The notes: a model not told the origin generated them from the letters alone. DNA of 12,854 nucleotides from Kiritimatiellia bacterium (GCA_017547265.1 JAFYQC010000205.1:1-12854), one strand, 5' to 3'; positions 1 to 7,237 are shown, counted from the first letter of the stretch. Program-made: numbers and translations.

Positions 1-1038
1 CTCTCGGCGAAGTGGTGCAAGTTCACGCCGGAGAGTCTTCAGCTTTTCCATCGCGAGAACGGTGGCGCGGGCGTAGGGCTTTCGGCTGTCGCGTTTTACT
101 ACGCGCGCGAACTCTATCTTGCGCTCGATGTCCCGATCGGCATTCTCGATGCGAGCTGGGGCGGGACGAACATCGATGCGTGGACGCCGAGGAGCGGCTA
201 TGAGGGCTGCGACGAGTCCATCAAGGATACGGCGGAGTATCAGGTCAAGTCAGACTGGAATGCCGAGACCGACAAGAAGGGCCCAATCGGCGGAGCGCAT
301 CAGCAGCCGACCGTCCTCTACAACGGAATGGTCGCATCCTTCGCTCCTATGGCGATGCGCGGGTTCATCTGGTACCAGGGGTGCCACAACGGTGGCGAGT
401 GGCAGCGCTACTGCCCGAAGCTGCATGCGCTCTACAACGGGTGGAGTCGCGAGTTCGAAAACCCCGCGCTTAAGCTCTACCTCGTCCAGCTTGCGCCGTT
501 CAACCATAACTGGATCGGGATATGCATGTCGCAGAATCTGTTCTGCGCAAAGGAGAAGAACGCTGCGCTTGCCGTGACGGCGGACGTCGGCAACTTCGAC
601 GACATCCACCCGAACGACAAGGAGATCGTCGCGAAGCGCCTCGTCGTCCACGCCCTAAAGCGCGACTACGGCTTTGCGATCCCCGAAGACGACTCGCCTG
701 TATTCAAGTCTGCGTCGTTCAAGGACGGCAAGGCGACGCTGACGTTCGACAACGTGAAGGACTGGTACGTCTACGCGCCCAACCGCTCTCGCGAGCTTCC
801 GTTCGAACTGGCGGGCGAGGACGGAGACTGGAAGCCGGCGAAGGTTCTGAACTTCAGGAAGCAGAAGGGGAAAGACGGAACGGAGACCGACACCGACTAC
901 ATCGACGGGGCCGAGATCGTTCTTTACAGCGAAGATGTCCCGGAGCCCGTAAAGGCCCGCTATATGGGACGGCCCCGCACGTCCGGCACCCTCTACAACG
1001 AGGCGTCGCTTCCGCTCGGCCCCTTTGCGGCGCAGTGA
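1..1038 (+). CDS. Sialate O-acetylesterase (SGNH-type), 3' part
   Basis: The gene is open from the first base of the window and ends at TGA 1036-1038; its 5' end lies outside. About 345 residues are visible. Seen: the run GILDASWGGTNIDAW near residue 48, the block LYNGMVASFAPMAMRGFIWY followed by QGCHNGGE around residues 107-134, and DDIHPNDKEIV near residue 200. These match the conserved blocks of the sialate O-acetylesterase (SASA) family. The DxxH pair (D200, H203) would supply the catalytic Asp/His; the nucleophilic Ser in the N-terminal GQSNM-like block is outside the window. Family members remove O-acetyl groups from sialic acids or other glycans, usually in the periplasm or outside the cell, during host or plant glycan use. 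No signal peptide can be assessed. Only 12 bases separate it from the methyltransferase, so they may be co-transcribed, but no functional link is evident. Confidence 0.9.
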   Translation, partial: LSAKWCKFTPESLQLFHRENGGAGVGLSAVAFYYARELYLALDVPIGILDASWGGTNIDAWTPRSGYEGCDESIKDTAEYQVKSDWNAETDKKGPIGGAHQQPTVLYNGMVASFAPMAMRGFIWYQGCHNGGEWQRYCPKLHALYNGWSREFENPALKLYLVQLAPFNHNWIGICMSQNLFCAKEKNAALAVTADVGNFDDIHPNDKEIVAKRLVVHALKRDYGFAIPEDDSPVFKSASFKDGKATLTFDNVKDWYVYAPNRSRELPFELAGEDGDWKPAKVLNFRKQKGKDGTETDTDYIDGAEIVLYSEDVPEPVKARYMGRPRTSGTLYNEASLPLGPFAAQ

Positions 1039-1050
1039 CCTGTGAAGACC

Positions 1051-1908
1051 ATGGAAATCACCTCGCCATCCAATCCCAAGCTCAAGTACGTCGTGAAGCT
1101 GCGCAGCTGCTCGACGCGCGAGGAGTCTGGCGAGATGATTGTCGAGGGCTACCGCGAGTGCCGTCGTGCGCTCGACAGCGGCTATCGCCCGCGCGCGATT
1201 TTCCACTGCCCCGAGTTCTATCTGAAGAACGAGAACGAGCCTGGGCTGGTGGACGAGTGTTCGCGGCTCGGCGCAGAGGTCTACACCTGCTCCAAGACGT
1301 GCTTCTCGAAGATCGCCTACAAGGAGCGCCCGGACGGGCTTCTCATGGTGGGTCCGCATGTCTCGATAAAGCTTGCAGACCTGAAGCTCCCCGAGAACGC
1401 GCTCGTCATCGTCACCGAGGCAATCGAGAAGCCGGGCAACCTCGGGACTATCCTCCGCTCGGCGGACGCTGCGAAAGTCGCGGCGGTGATAGTCTGCGAC
1501 CGCACGACCGACATCCACAACCCGAACGTCGTACGCGCCTCTACGGGAACCATGTTCACCGTGCCAATCGTCGAGGCGACTTCGGACGAGGCGCTTGCGT
1601 GGCTTAAGGAGCGCGGCTTCAAGATTCTCGCCGCGACGCCTCACGCGGAGAAGCTCCATTTCGAAGTCGACTTGACTGGCAACGTCGCGATTGCGCTTGG
1701 CGCCGAGCAGTACGGTCTAACGGCCAAGTGGATGGATGGCGCGGAGCTCAGGGTCAGGATTCCGATGCTCGGGACGGCCGATTCGCTCAATGTCTCCGCT
1801 GCCGCGACGATTCTCGTCTACGAGGCGGTTCGCCAGCGCATCGCCGCCGGTATCGACAAGGTTCCCGAGTTCATTCCCTGGCATGGGGAAGGGAAGAAGG
1901 ACAAGTGA
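1051..1908 (+). CDS. TrmH/SpoU-family RNA 2'-O-ribose methyltransferase
   Basis: This 285-residue protein has the SpoU architecture. An N-terminal substrate-binding part begins MEITSPSNPKLK and contains VEGYRECRRAL. The C-terminal knotted (SPOUT) catalytic domain carries all three hallmark motifs: motif 1 KPGNLGTILRSADA (N130, R136), motif 2 ALGAEQYGLT (E219) and motif 3 IPMLGTADSLNVSAAATI (N247). The family uses S-adenosylmethionine to methylate ribose 2'-OH groups in 23S rRNA or tRNA; which nucleotide is modified cannot be told from the sequence. ATG 1051 is preferred because family members begin close to the ITS..NP block. GTG 1042, three codons upstream and in frame, is an alternative; neither has a strong Shine-Dalgarno. 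The stop overlaps the next gene's GTG start, so the two are probably translationally coupled. Confidence 0.9.
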   Translation: MEITSPSNPKLKYVVKLRSCSTREESGEMIVEGYRECRRALDSGYRPRAIFHCPEFYLKNENEPGLVDECSRLGAEVYTCSKTCFSKIAYKERPDGLLMVGPHVSIKLADLKLPENALVIVTEAIEKPGNLGTILRSADAAKVAAVIVCDRTTDIHNPNVVRASTGTMFTVPIVEATSDEALAWLKERGFKILAATPHAEKLHFEVDLTGNVAIALGAEQYGLTAKWMDGAELRVRIPMLGTADSLNVSAAATILVYEAVRQRIAAGIDKVPEFIPWHGEGKKDK

Positions 1909-2894
1909 GATTCGCAAATCCGATATTCCTCGTTCTTTCGCTCCTTGTCCCAGTCGCCGGGCTTTGGTGGTCGTTTCTCAAGGCGCGCCGCGAGAAGGCG
2001 CTGGCGAAATTGACGCTGAAGGTTCCCACCTCGTCAGTCTCCGGACTTCAGACTGCATGCATCGTCACGGGGCTTTTCCTTGCGCTTTTTGCCGCGGCGC
2101 GACCGCAGTGGGGAAAGTCGATGGAGAAGACAGTGACGCGCGCGCGCAACGTCGTCATAGCGATAGATGTCTCGCGCTCGATGCTTGCCGAGGATGTTCG
2201 CCCAAACCGTCTCGAGCGCGCCAAGGCCGATGTAGCGGATCTCATCGACTCGCTTGCCGGCGATCGCTGCGCGCTCGTCGCGTTTCGCCGCACGGGTGTT
2301 GTGGTGTGTCCGCTCACGACCGACCATGGATATCTTCGTAGCGCCCTTGAGCGCATGAGCCCCGAGTCCGCGCCGCGTGGCGAGACGGATCTTGGCAGCG
2401 CGATCCGTGCTGCGCTTAGCGCGCTTGATCCCGCGGCAGACGACCATAACGCGATCATACTGATTTCCGATGGTGGTGATCTTCGCGGCGAGGCGCTCAA
2501 GAACGCCGAGGCGGCGAGAAAGCGCGGGATTCCGATTTTCACCGTTGGCATTGGCGACCCGAAGCGCGGCGCGACGATTCCGGCCGAGGACGGGCGTGGA
2601 GTGCAGAAGTTCGACGGCAAGCCCGTGACGGTCAAGCTTGAGGAGTCGGCGCTCAAGGCGATTGCCGAGGCGTCGAAGGGTGCGTATGTTCCGCTTGCCA
2701 CCGCCGGCACAGCGGAGACGACGCTTGGCGCAATCTACCGCCGCCGCCTACGCCAGATTGCGCTGATGGAGCAGAACGAGGAAGAGTCGCGGCTTGGCGA
2801 GCGCTACCAGATTTTCCTCGTTCCCGGGCTTGTCCTCCTCCTCCTCGGCGCAGCGCTTTCCAAAGGCCGCTTCGCCAAGCGCAAGGCGGCGTAG
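1905..2894 (+). CDS. BatB-like von Willebrand factor A membrane protein
   Basis: A 329-residue protein starting at GTG 1905, which overlaps the upstream stop by four bases (GTGA); AAGGA lies just upstream. Two N-terminal hydrophobic helices (about 5-24 and 46-66) precede a vWA domain, and a C-terminal helix (about 300-320, YQIFLVPGLVLLLLGAAL) follows, as in BatA/BatB proteins. The MIDAS metal site is intact: DVSRS (D88, S90, S92), T161 in ETDLGSAI, and D189 in ISDGGD. The stretch SMLAEDVRPNRLERAK and the later CPLTTD resemble BatB more than BatA. Bat proteins are inner-membrane proteins linked to aerotolerance or stress in Bacteroides and Leptospira, normally encoded with a MoxR ATPase and a DUF58 protein. 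None of those partners is in this window, so the role is inferred from family only. Confidence 0.85.
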   Translation: MRFANPIFLVLSLLVPVAGLWWSFLKARREKALAKLTLKVPTSSVSGLQTACIVTGLFLALFAAARPQWGKSMEKTVTRARNVVIAIDVSRSMLAEDVRPNRLERAKADVADLIDSLAGDRCALVAFRRTGVVVCPLTTDHGYLRSALERMSPESAPRGETDLGSAIRAALSALDPAADDHNAIILISDGGDLRGEALKNAEAARKRGIPIFTVGIGDPKRGATIPAEDGRGVQKFDGKPVTVKLEESALKAIAEASKGAYVPLATAGTAETTLGAIYRRRLRQIALMEQNEEESRLGERYQIFLVPGLVLLLLGAALSKGRFAKRKAA

Positions 2895-2919
2895 TTGTTT
2901 CTCTGCTCTCTGCTAGTTA

Positions 2920-2955
2920 ACAACCTGGGACAGATCCCACGAAACCGTTGTAAAA
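2920..2955 (+). terminator. Nested hairpin after the BatB-like gene
   Basis: The inner stem is TGGGA-CAGA-TCCCA at 2926-2939. It sits inside a weaker outer pairing of ACAAC (about 2920-2924) with GTTGT (about 2947-2951). It lies about 30 bases past the stop of the vWA gene and before the 2988-3016 promoter, a position that fits a transcription terminator, though there is no real T-run. The inner stem also resembles the REP-like GGGGACAGGCCCC hairpin at 11975-11993, so it may instead be a dispersed repeat. Confidence 0.4.
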
Positions 2956-2987
2956 GGCCTGTTTTCGCGTTGTTGCCGGCTTGCGCG

Positions 2988-3016
2988 TTGACCGAAGATG
3001 AGCAAGGTGGTAGAAT
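2988..3016 (+). promoter_or_regulatory. Sigma-70 promoter, TTGACC-17-TAGAAT
   Basis: A -35 box TTGACC (2988-2993) and a -10 box TAGAAT (3011-3016) are separated by exactly 17 bases. An AGGA Shine-Dalgarno (3037-3040) lies nine bases before ATG 3050. The predicted leader is about 25 bases. This is the only promoter upstream of the envelope operon and, unlike the other promoters in the window, has a clear -35 and a conventional leader. Confidence 0.7.
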
Positions 3017-3049
3017 ATTTACGCAAACAGGGAACGAGGAAATATTGTC

Positions 3050-3367
3050 ATGAAACTGTCAAAAAAGAATGCGGCGCGGCAGAGCGCCATAAGCAAGGCG
3101 CTTGCCTCTGGCAAGGGGCTTGGCGGATTGCTCGTCGGGCTTGCAACTGCCGTAGTCGGTGGCTGTAGCGAAAGATCGCCAAGCAATGTGATGGGTGATT
3201 ATCCGGCGCCGCAGCAGCCAAAGAATACCGCAAGCGAGACGAGGGATGCGTCTGTAATGGGCAAGATGATTTTGAAAGACGACAAGTCGCAAAATTGCAC
3301 CACCAATGCCGTGAACGAGTTTGAGTCCGAGGCGGAAGGCGGGGTTGTTGAAGTGATTGAAGAGTAG
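3050..3367 (+). CDS. Small putative lipoprotein, first gene of envelope operon
   Basis: A 105-residue protein of unrecognised family. The N-terminus is basic (MKLSKKNAARQ), followed by a hydrophobic segment (about 23-37, GLGGLLVGLATAVV) ending GGC at C39. This looks like a lipobox (V-G-G-C), although the long basic n-region is unusual. The rest is hydrophilic, with no recognisable domain, and the C-terminus is acidic (about residues 91-105, with six Glu). If processed, it would be anchored to a membrane by lipidated C39 with about 66 residues exposed. The start is supported by AGGA at nine bases and by the promoter at 2988-3016. It lies six bases before the next gene, so it belongs to the same operon. 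Confidence 0.65.
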   Translation: MKLSKKNAARQSAISKALASGKGLGGLLVGLATAVVGGCSERSPSNVMGDYPAPQQPKNTASETRDASVMGKMILKDDKSQNCTTNAVNEFESEAEGGVVEVIEE

Positions 3368-3373
3368 CCCATA

Positions 3374-4792
3374 ATGAAGCGAATTCTACTTGTAGCTGTT
3401 GCAGTAATTGTTGGCGTTCCGCTTCTCGTGACCGCCTGGTTCTACATTGGTGGGATAGAGATGGGCGACACGTCATCGCCGGACGACGCAGATCTTCTTT
3501 GGACGGCGCCAGATGTCGCAGACGAGGAGAACGCATTTATTGCAATCATGGCAGCGACGAACCTTATCAACTGCACCACCGTGGGCACGAACTCGTGGGA
3601 CAAGGTTGATATGTCGTTCGTTAGCGGCTACGCGAACATCAACACGAATCACGACTCGACGGCGAGGCGAATTCGCTCCGATCCTGGCGCAGGGGAAAAG
3701 GCCGACAGGATACTTGCCGACAACGAGGCTTTCTACGCGGCGTTTGCGAAAGGGCTGGAGCGAAAGGGGTTTCGAAGCACTGATCCGCCCATTGAAGAAC
3801 TTGGATATCCATTTCCCTCGGTTTTGCTCTACATGCGCATGGCGCAGTTCTGGCGGCTCAAGATTCGGCGAGAAGCGGAACGCGGAGAATGGGAGAAGGC
3901 GGCGAACAGTCTCGAAGTGCTTCGGCGGTTTGGGCGGTTTGTTTCAGATGGCAAGGCGAATAGATTTCCCGAGTTCAGCATTGGTATTATGCTGATGGAA
4001 AATGTTCTAAACGAGATGGTTGGTCTTGTGGTGATGGGTGGGTATGGCGAGGACTCGCTTTTGCGTTTCGCTGCCATTGCCAAGGAGGATGAAGCTGCTT
4101 TTTCTACAAACTGCACGCATGTGGTCAGGGGGGAGTATACGCACATTGTCGCTGAATTGCCGAAGAAGAGTGCGGCAGACTTGTTGCGGACTCTTGATTG
4201 CGATTCGCCTTTTAGGCGCATTTGTCCTGTTCTTGAGCATTGGCCGTTCTACCGCGATTTTGCGCTTGGTGAGCGCTGGACGCGTCGGCGACTTGCCGAT
4301 GTAGCCCATTCGTTCTTGCGAGGAGAGATCGATTATGCTGTGTATGAGAGATCCTATCCCGGAAATCCATTCGTCCGCAATTGGGCCGGGCGCGAGCGGG
4401 TTTATGGTTTTGCCTTGTGTTGTGGAAATTTGCTGGGTGGTTCGTGGGGGAACAGGCGGAAGTTGCGTTTGCTCACGCGTGCGCAGCTTGTTATCGCGGC
4501 GGCGCGGTGGCGGCTCGCCCATGACGGCGAAATGCCGCCGACGCTTGATGCGCTTGTTCCGCAGTATCTTCCTGCAGTTCCCGCCGACCCTTGGTCGAAA
4601 GACGGCAAACCCCTCAATTATGACGCGGCAACTGGTGTTGTGTGGTCGGTCGGCGAGTCGGGAGCTTTCGATTACTCCAAATTGCCTGTTGAGAAGTCAA
4701 AGCGGCTTCGTGGCAAGATTGGCAAATATGTGGATCGCTTTGCATTCCGTCTCGACGGCAAGCCGCTGAATTTGATGGATAACGCGAAATGA
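3374..4792 (+). CDS. Membrane-anchored protein with prepilin-like C-terminal module
   Basis: A 472-residue protein with one N-terminal hydrophobic segment (about 4-28, ILLVAVAVIVGVPLLVTAWF), a signal anchor or uncleaved signal. The long middle part (about 35-360) is unrecognised. The C-terminus (about 367-430) has a pattern known from type II secretion G-like and PVC-bacterial proteins: AQLVIAAARWRLAHDGEMPP, then TLDALVPQYLP, then VPADPW (D405), KPLNYD and WSVGESGAFD. In such proteins this follows 'A..A...YR..HG..P..LD.LVP.YLP..P.DP', then 'GKPL.Y' and 'YS.G'. No prepilin peptidase site is present, so it is unlikely to be a pilin itself. It probably faces the periplasm. Its stop overlaps the ATG of the L,D-transpeptidase gene. 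Confidence 0.7.
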   Translation: MKRILLVAVAVIVGVPLLVTAWFYIGGIEMGDTSSPDDADLLWTAPDVADEENAFIAIMAATNLINCTTVGTNSWDKVDMSFVSGYANINTNHDSTARRIRSDPGAGEKADRILADNEAFYAAFAKGLERKGFRSTDPPIEELGYPFPSVLLYMRMAQFWRLKIRREAERGEWEKAANSLEVLRRFGRFVSDGKANRFPEFSIGIMLMENVLNEMVGLVVMGGYGEDSLLRFAAIAKEDEAAFSTNCTHVVRGEYTHIVAELPKKSAADLLRTLDCDSPFRRICPVLEHWPFYRDFALGERWTRRRLADVAHSFLRGEIDYAVYERSYPGNPFVRNWAGRERVYGFALCCGNLLGGSWGNRRKLRLLTRAQLVIAAARWRLAHDGEMPPTLDALVPQYLPAVPADPWSKDGKPLNYDAATGVVWSVGESGAFDYSKLPVEKSKRLRGKIGKYVDRFAFRLDGKPLNLMDNAK

Positions 4793-5529
4793 AGAAGCTC
4801 ATTCTATCTACTGCGGTCGTGTTGGCGGTTGGCGTAGGTGGAATCGCGCTGGGGCTTCGCATGCGTGGACTTTCATTTGAGGAGGCGGCAGGTATGGGCA
4901 GGGAAGCGATCAAGGGGAAGATGTCTCGCCGCACGACCGAGGGCGTCGTCGCGGAGGTCGAGAAGGCGAAGCCGGCGCTTGCGTTGCTCGCAAAGGCGGC
5001 TGGCTCGAAGCTGCGCATCAATGTGTTCAAGGAAGAGCGAACGGTCGAGATTTCGTCGCCGGGGTGGATCAATCCAGTCGTCTACAAGATGACGGCGTTC
5101 AGCGGGAAGCTTGGTCCGAAGCTGAAGGAAGGCGACAGGCAGATACCCGAGGGCATCTACTGCGTCGAATACATGAATCCGAACAGCAGCTATCATCTTT
5201 CGTTCAAGGTGTCGTATCCAAACGATTTCGACAAGGCGATGGCGGCGAAGGAGGGCCGCACCAATCTTGGCGGCGACATAATGATTCACGGCTCGAACGC
5301 CACTATCGGTTGCGTACCGATCGGCGACGAGGGGATAGAGGATGTTTTCTATCTCGTTGCCAAGGTCGGCTTCAAGAATGTCGAAATCGTCATAGCGCCC
5401 TACGATATGCGAAAGGGTCGCCGCCCCGAGCTTGAGGAATCTTCGCTCGCTTGGTATCCGCGCCTCTGCGACGATATCTGCGCGGCGCTCAATAGGGGAT
5501 ATTCGGGCGGCCCGAAGGTGGCGAAATGA
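4789..5529 (+). CDS. L,D-transpeptidase (YkuD fold, YafK-like)
   Basis: A 246-residue protein with an N-terminal hydrophobic segment (about 3-23) suggesting export or anchoring. The catalytic region is about 80-200: PEGIYCVEYMNPNSSYHLSF leads to GGDIMIHGSNATIGCVPIGD, with H167 and the candidate nucleophile C175. The short HG-x(3)-xxGC spacing, the following DxxIxDVFYLV and the preceding S.HLSF.VSYPN resemble the YafK/DpaA-like subgroup more than classical YkuD. Family members cross-link peptidoglycan 3-3, attach proteins to it, or cut such bonds; which applies here cannot be told. It acts in the periplasm. ATG 4789 overlaps the previous stop (ATGA), and its own stop overlaps the next start the same way, indicating tight translational coupling. 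Confidence 0.85.
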   Translation: MKKLILSTAVVLAVGVGGIALGLRMRGLSFEEAAGMGREAIKGKMSRRTTEGVVAEVEKAKPALALLAKAAGSKLRINVFKEERTVEISSPGWINPVVYKMTAFSGKLGPKLKEGDRQIPEGIYCVEYMNPNSSYHLSFKVSYPNDFDKAMAAKEGRTNLGGDIMIHGSNATIGCVPIGDEGIEDVFYLVAKVGFKNVEIVIAPYDMRKGRRPELEESSLAWYPRLCDDICAALNRGYSGGPKVAK

Positions 5530-5972
5530 ACAAAAAGTTCCTTCTCTTGGCGTTGGTCGCGGCGGTTGTGCTTGCAGGCATCACGAAGAATGGTAAACTG
5601 GGCGTGGGCGCAGGCGCATGTGCAGTCGTGGTGTTGTTTATAGTGTCGCAGTTGCATGCCGTTTCTAAGACGAAGCCGTGCAAGGACATCAGCGAACTTG
5701 ACGATGACGACGGAGGGATAGACTGGCGAGAGGAGAATGTTTCAGAGGAAGAGTTTGCGATGTGGAAGGGTTGGGCGGTGCTGATGGACGATGTTGCCGT
5801 TCACGAGGCAAAGGCGGCGGCCGAGACTCTTGAAAAGGCGCAAATCCGCTGTCGGCTTGAATTGCTAAAGGAAGACCGCGCATGGCACCGCTATGGGAAC
5901 GGCGGCCTTGGCACGCGGATGTGCGTTCTCGTCGCCCCAAGCGACTACGCCGCCGCACGAAAAATCGTTTAG
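5526..5972 (+). CDS. Two-helix membrane protein with DUF2007-like tail
   Basis: A 148-residue protein, last in the operon, with ATG overlapping the L,D-transpeptidase stop. Two hydrophobic segments are visible: about 4-19 (KFLLLALVAAVVLAGI) and about 25-43 (LGVGAGACAVVVLFIVSQL). An acidic linker follows (DDDDGGIDW, about 58-66). The C-terminal part (about 86-148: VLMDDVAVHEAKAAAETLEK, then YGNGGLGTRMCVLVAPSDYA) has the pattern of DUF2007-type 'putative signal transducing' domains: an N-terminal strand, a helix over 'A......L..A.I', and a final 'VLV...D...A..I'. That assignment is tentative. Function unknown; the link to the transpeptidase rests on gene order only. Confidence 0.6.
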   Translation: MNKKFLLLALVAAVVLAGITKNGKLGVGAGACAVVVLFIVSQLHAVSKTKPCKDISELDDDDGGIDWREENVSEEEFAMWKGWAVLMDDVAVHEAKAAAETLEKAQIRCRLELLKEDRAWHRYGNGGLGTRMCVLVAPSDYAAARKIV

Positions 5973-5978
5973 CCACAT

Positions 5979-6001
5979 TGGGGAGACACCCCATTTTCGT
6001 T
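5979..6001 (+). terminator. Operon-end hairpin, left copy of 23-bp inverted repeat
   Basis: Seven bases after the operon's last stop, TGGGG-AGACA-CCCCA forms a 5-bp stem followed by TTTTCGTTT, a plausible intrinsic terminator. The same 23 bases recur in inverted orientation at 7742-7764 with one mismatch, so this is also one end of the segment carrying the transposase gene. Confidence 0.55.
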
Positions 6002-6063
6002 TCGCTTTCTAACTGCAATTTTTTCGTTCTCTCCGCTTATCGCAATTTCTCCGGATTTCCCCC

Positions 6064-6092
6064 TTGCCTTTTCGCGGTCATTATGCGATAAT
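6064..6092 (+). promoter_or_regulatory. Candidate promoter upstream of the transposase
   Basis: TTGCCT (6064-6069) and the extended -10 TGCGATAAT (6084-6092, hexamer GATAAT at 6087-6092) are spaced by 17 bases. It would give a leader of about 270 bases before ATG 6373, which is long, so its link to the transposase is uncertain. The -10 lies in the palindrome 6080-6092. Confidence 0.35.
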
Positions 6093-6372
6093 CTTTTCGT
6101 TCCTCGGAATTGAACACCGTCGGCGGACGGATACAAGGGGGAACCGTAGAGAGCCTGCGGGTTGAAATGCCAGTAGTCCTTGGCCATGGTGCCGGGGGTG
6201 TTGATCGGCAGAATCGCAGGTGTCGCGTCGCGTTGAGGGCTGGCTTGCCCGCAGGCCGCTGAAAGGCGGTGCATAACGTGCGCGGATTGGCCCGGCATGG
6301 CCCATTCCAGATTGCCGAACGCATGGCCGCGTGGTCGTGCGCGTTCGGAAACTGCAATCGGAGGGCCACAAC

Positions 6373-7236
6373 ATGGCAAGAACAGCAAGAGTCAAGAGCA
6401 ATGGCGAGGGAACGGCATACTATCACCTCGTTTCCCGCGCCAGCAACAAACAATTCCTATTTCGGAAATCAGCGGCGAAAGACCGCCTTGCGGAACTCGC
6501 TCGGAAGGCGGCCGAGTTCAGCGGGATCAAGCTTGTCGCATTCGCCGTGATGGACAACCATTACCACATACTCTGCAAGGTTACGCGCAGCTGCGACCCG
6601 GTTCCGCAGGAAGAGGTTGTCCGGCGTGTGGGCATCCTCAAGGGGACAAAGGCTGCTGAGTTTCTTGCGGAGCACTGGAGGGAGCTTGCGGCTGCGGGTT
6701 TTGACGCGACGCTCGAGTCAGAGCTCAACCGCTATCGCGCGCGCATGAACGACATAAGCGAGTTCATGAAGACGATGAAGGAACTCTATGCGATATGGTA
6801 CAATCGCGAGTACGACTACTGCGGCAGCATCTGGAGCGGGGTGTTCAAGTCGACGATGGTCGAGGGAGGCAGATATCTTGAGTACTGCCGCCGGTATATT
6901 ATGATGAACCCTGTGCGTGCCGGGATAGTGTCGCAGATGAAGGACTATCGCTGGGTTTGGGGCGCAGATCTCGAAGAAACTGAAGGCTTTGCGGGGTGTC
7001 TCCCCGAATGGAGCGTGATGGAGAGGGTGGCACAGGTCGGGGCGGGAAAAATATTCGGCAGCGAGGCGTTCGTGCGGAAGTGGATATATGGGCTTGGTGA
7101 CAAGTTCCTTGCCGCGCGGACGGCGGCGCATGCCGTGGGGAGTATCGGCTTTTCGTCACATGGCTGGCGGCTGGCGAATAAGGATGTTCTGATCTTATGC
7201 GGCAAATCCGCCGCGCAGCGTGGGATTGTGCTATAA
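6373..7236 (+). CDS. REP-associated tyrosine transposase (Y1/HUH, Transposase_17)
   Basis: A 287-residue single-strand transposase of the IS200/TnpA-REP (RAYT) type. Seen: N-terminal YYHLVSRASN (about 16-25), the HUH metal motif AVMDNHYHILCKV (H63, H65), and RRYIMMNPVRAGIV with the likely catalytic tyrosine Y175. ATG 6373 is chosen because GGAGGG lies eight bases upstream and the protein then begins MARTARVKSNG, as typical RAYTs do; an upstream GTG at 6331 lacks such support. RAYTs nick and join single-stranded DNA at short palindromic REP sequences and are usually domesticated, single-copy genes. Matching palindromes occur here at 5979-6001, inside this gene at 6993-7005, and at 7742-7764. 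The stop codon TAA is part of the next gene's TATAAT box. The gene looks intact. Confidence 0.9.
   Translation: MARTARVKSNGEGTAYYHLVSRASNKQFLFRKSAAKDRLAELARKAAEFSGIKLVAFAVMDNHYHILCKVTRSCDPVPQEEVVRRVGILKGTKAAEFLAEHWRELAAAGFDATLESELNRYRARMNDISEFMKTMKELYAIWYNREYDYCGSIWSGVFKSTMVEGGRYLEYCRRYIMMNPVRAGIVSQMKDYRWVWGADLEETEGFAGCLPEWSVMERVAQVGAGKIFGSEAFVRKWIYGLGDKFLAARTAAHAVGSIGFSSHGWRLANKDVLILCGKSAAQRGIVL
6993..7005. repeat. Core REP-like palindrome inside the transposase gene
   Basis: GGGGTGTCTCCCC is identical to the core of the bracketing repeats at 5980-5992 (reverse complement) and 7751-7763. Flanking C and G extend the stem to five pairs. It is read in the transposase frame as GCLP. Confidence 0.6.
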
Positions 7237-7237
7237 T
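7229..7237 (+). promoter_or_regulatory. Extended -10 promoter, leaderless type
   Basis: TGCTATAAT is a perfect extended -10 with its last base six bases before ATG 7244. A start point about seven bases downstream of the box would fall on the ATG itself. No TTGACA-like -35 sits at 16-18 bases, and there is no room for a Shine-Dalgarno. The box overlaps the transposase stop codon. Confidence 0.7.

Larger units (their letters stand above)
5973..6372. other. 400-base stretch without a convincing gene
   Basis: It begins with the 5979-6001 hairpin, then a pyrimidine-rich stretch to about 6075. ATTAT-GCG-ATAAT at 6080-6092 is a perfect short palindrome and contains TGCGATAAT. CCGTC-GGCG-GACGG (6117-6130) is another hairpin. 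On the - strand, about 6110-6275 reads open as peptides such as MAKDYWHFNPQALYGSPLYP, which could be the decayed end of a gene, but no family is recognised and no intact start or ribosome binding site supports it. The last 15 bases hold the transposase ribosome binding site. Confidence 0.5.

Noticed and set aside
522..1607. 361-codon open frame in another + frame
   Set aside because: Crosses the junction of two recognised genes and is highly basic and low in hydrophobic residues; a frame shadow.
655..1659. Long open frame on the - strand opposite the esterase and methyltransferase genes
   Set aside because: Arginine-rich, no family pattern, spans two well-supported genes on the + strand; a shadow of GC-rich third-position bias.
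2048..2710. 220-codon - strand open frame opposite the vWA gene
   Set aside because: Serine/arginine-rich antisense shadow of a gene whose MIDAS motifs are intact.
6331..6372. Upstream GTG start for the transposase
   Set aside because: GGAGGG lies ideally before ATG 6373 and RAYT proteins normally begin near that point.
5969..6388. 139-codon - strand open frame as a real gene
   Set aside because: Start lies inside the transposase gene, no ribosome binding site, chimeric composition, ends in repeat sequence; at most a remnant is recorded.
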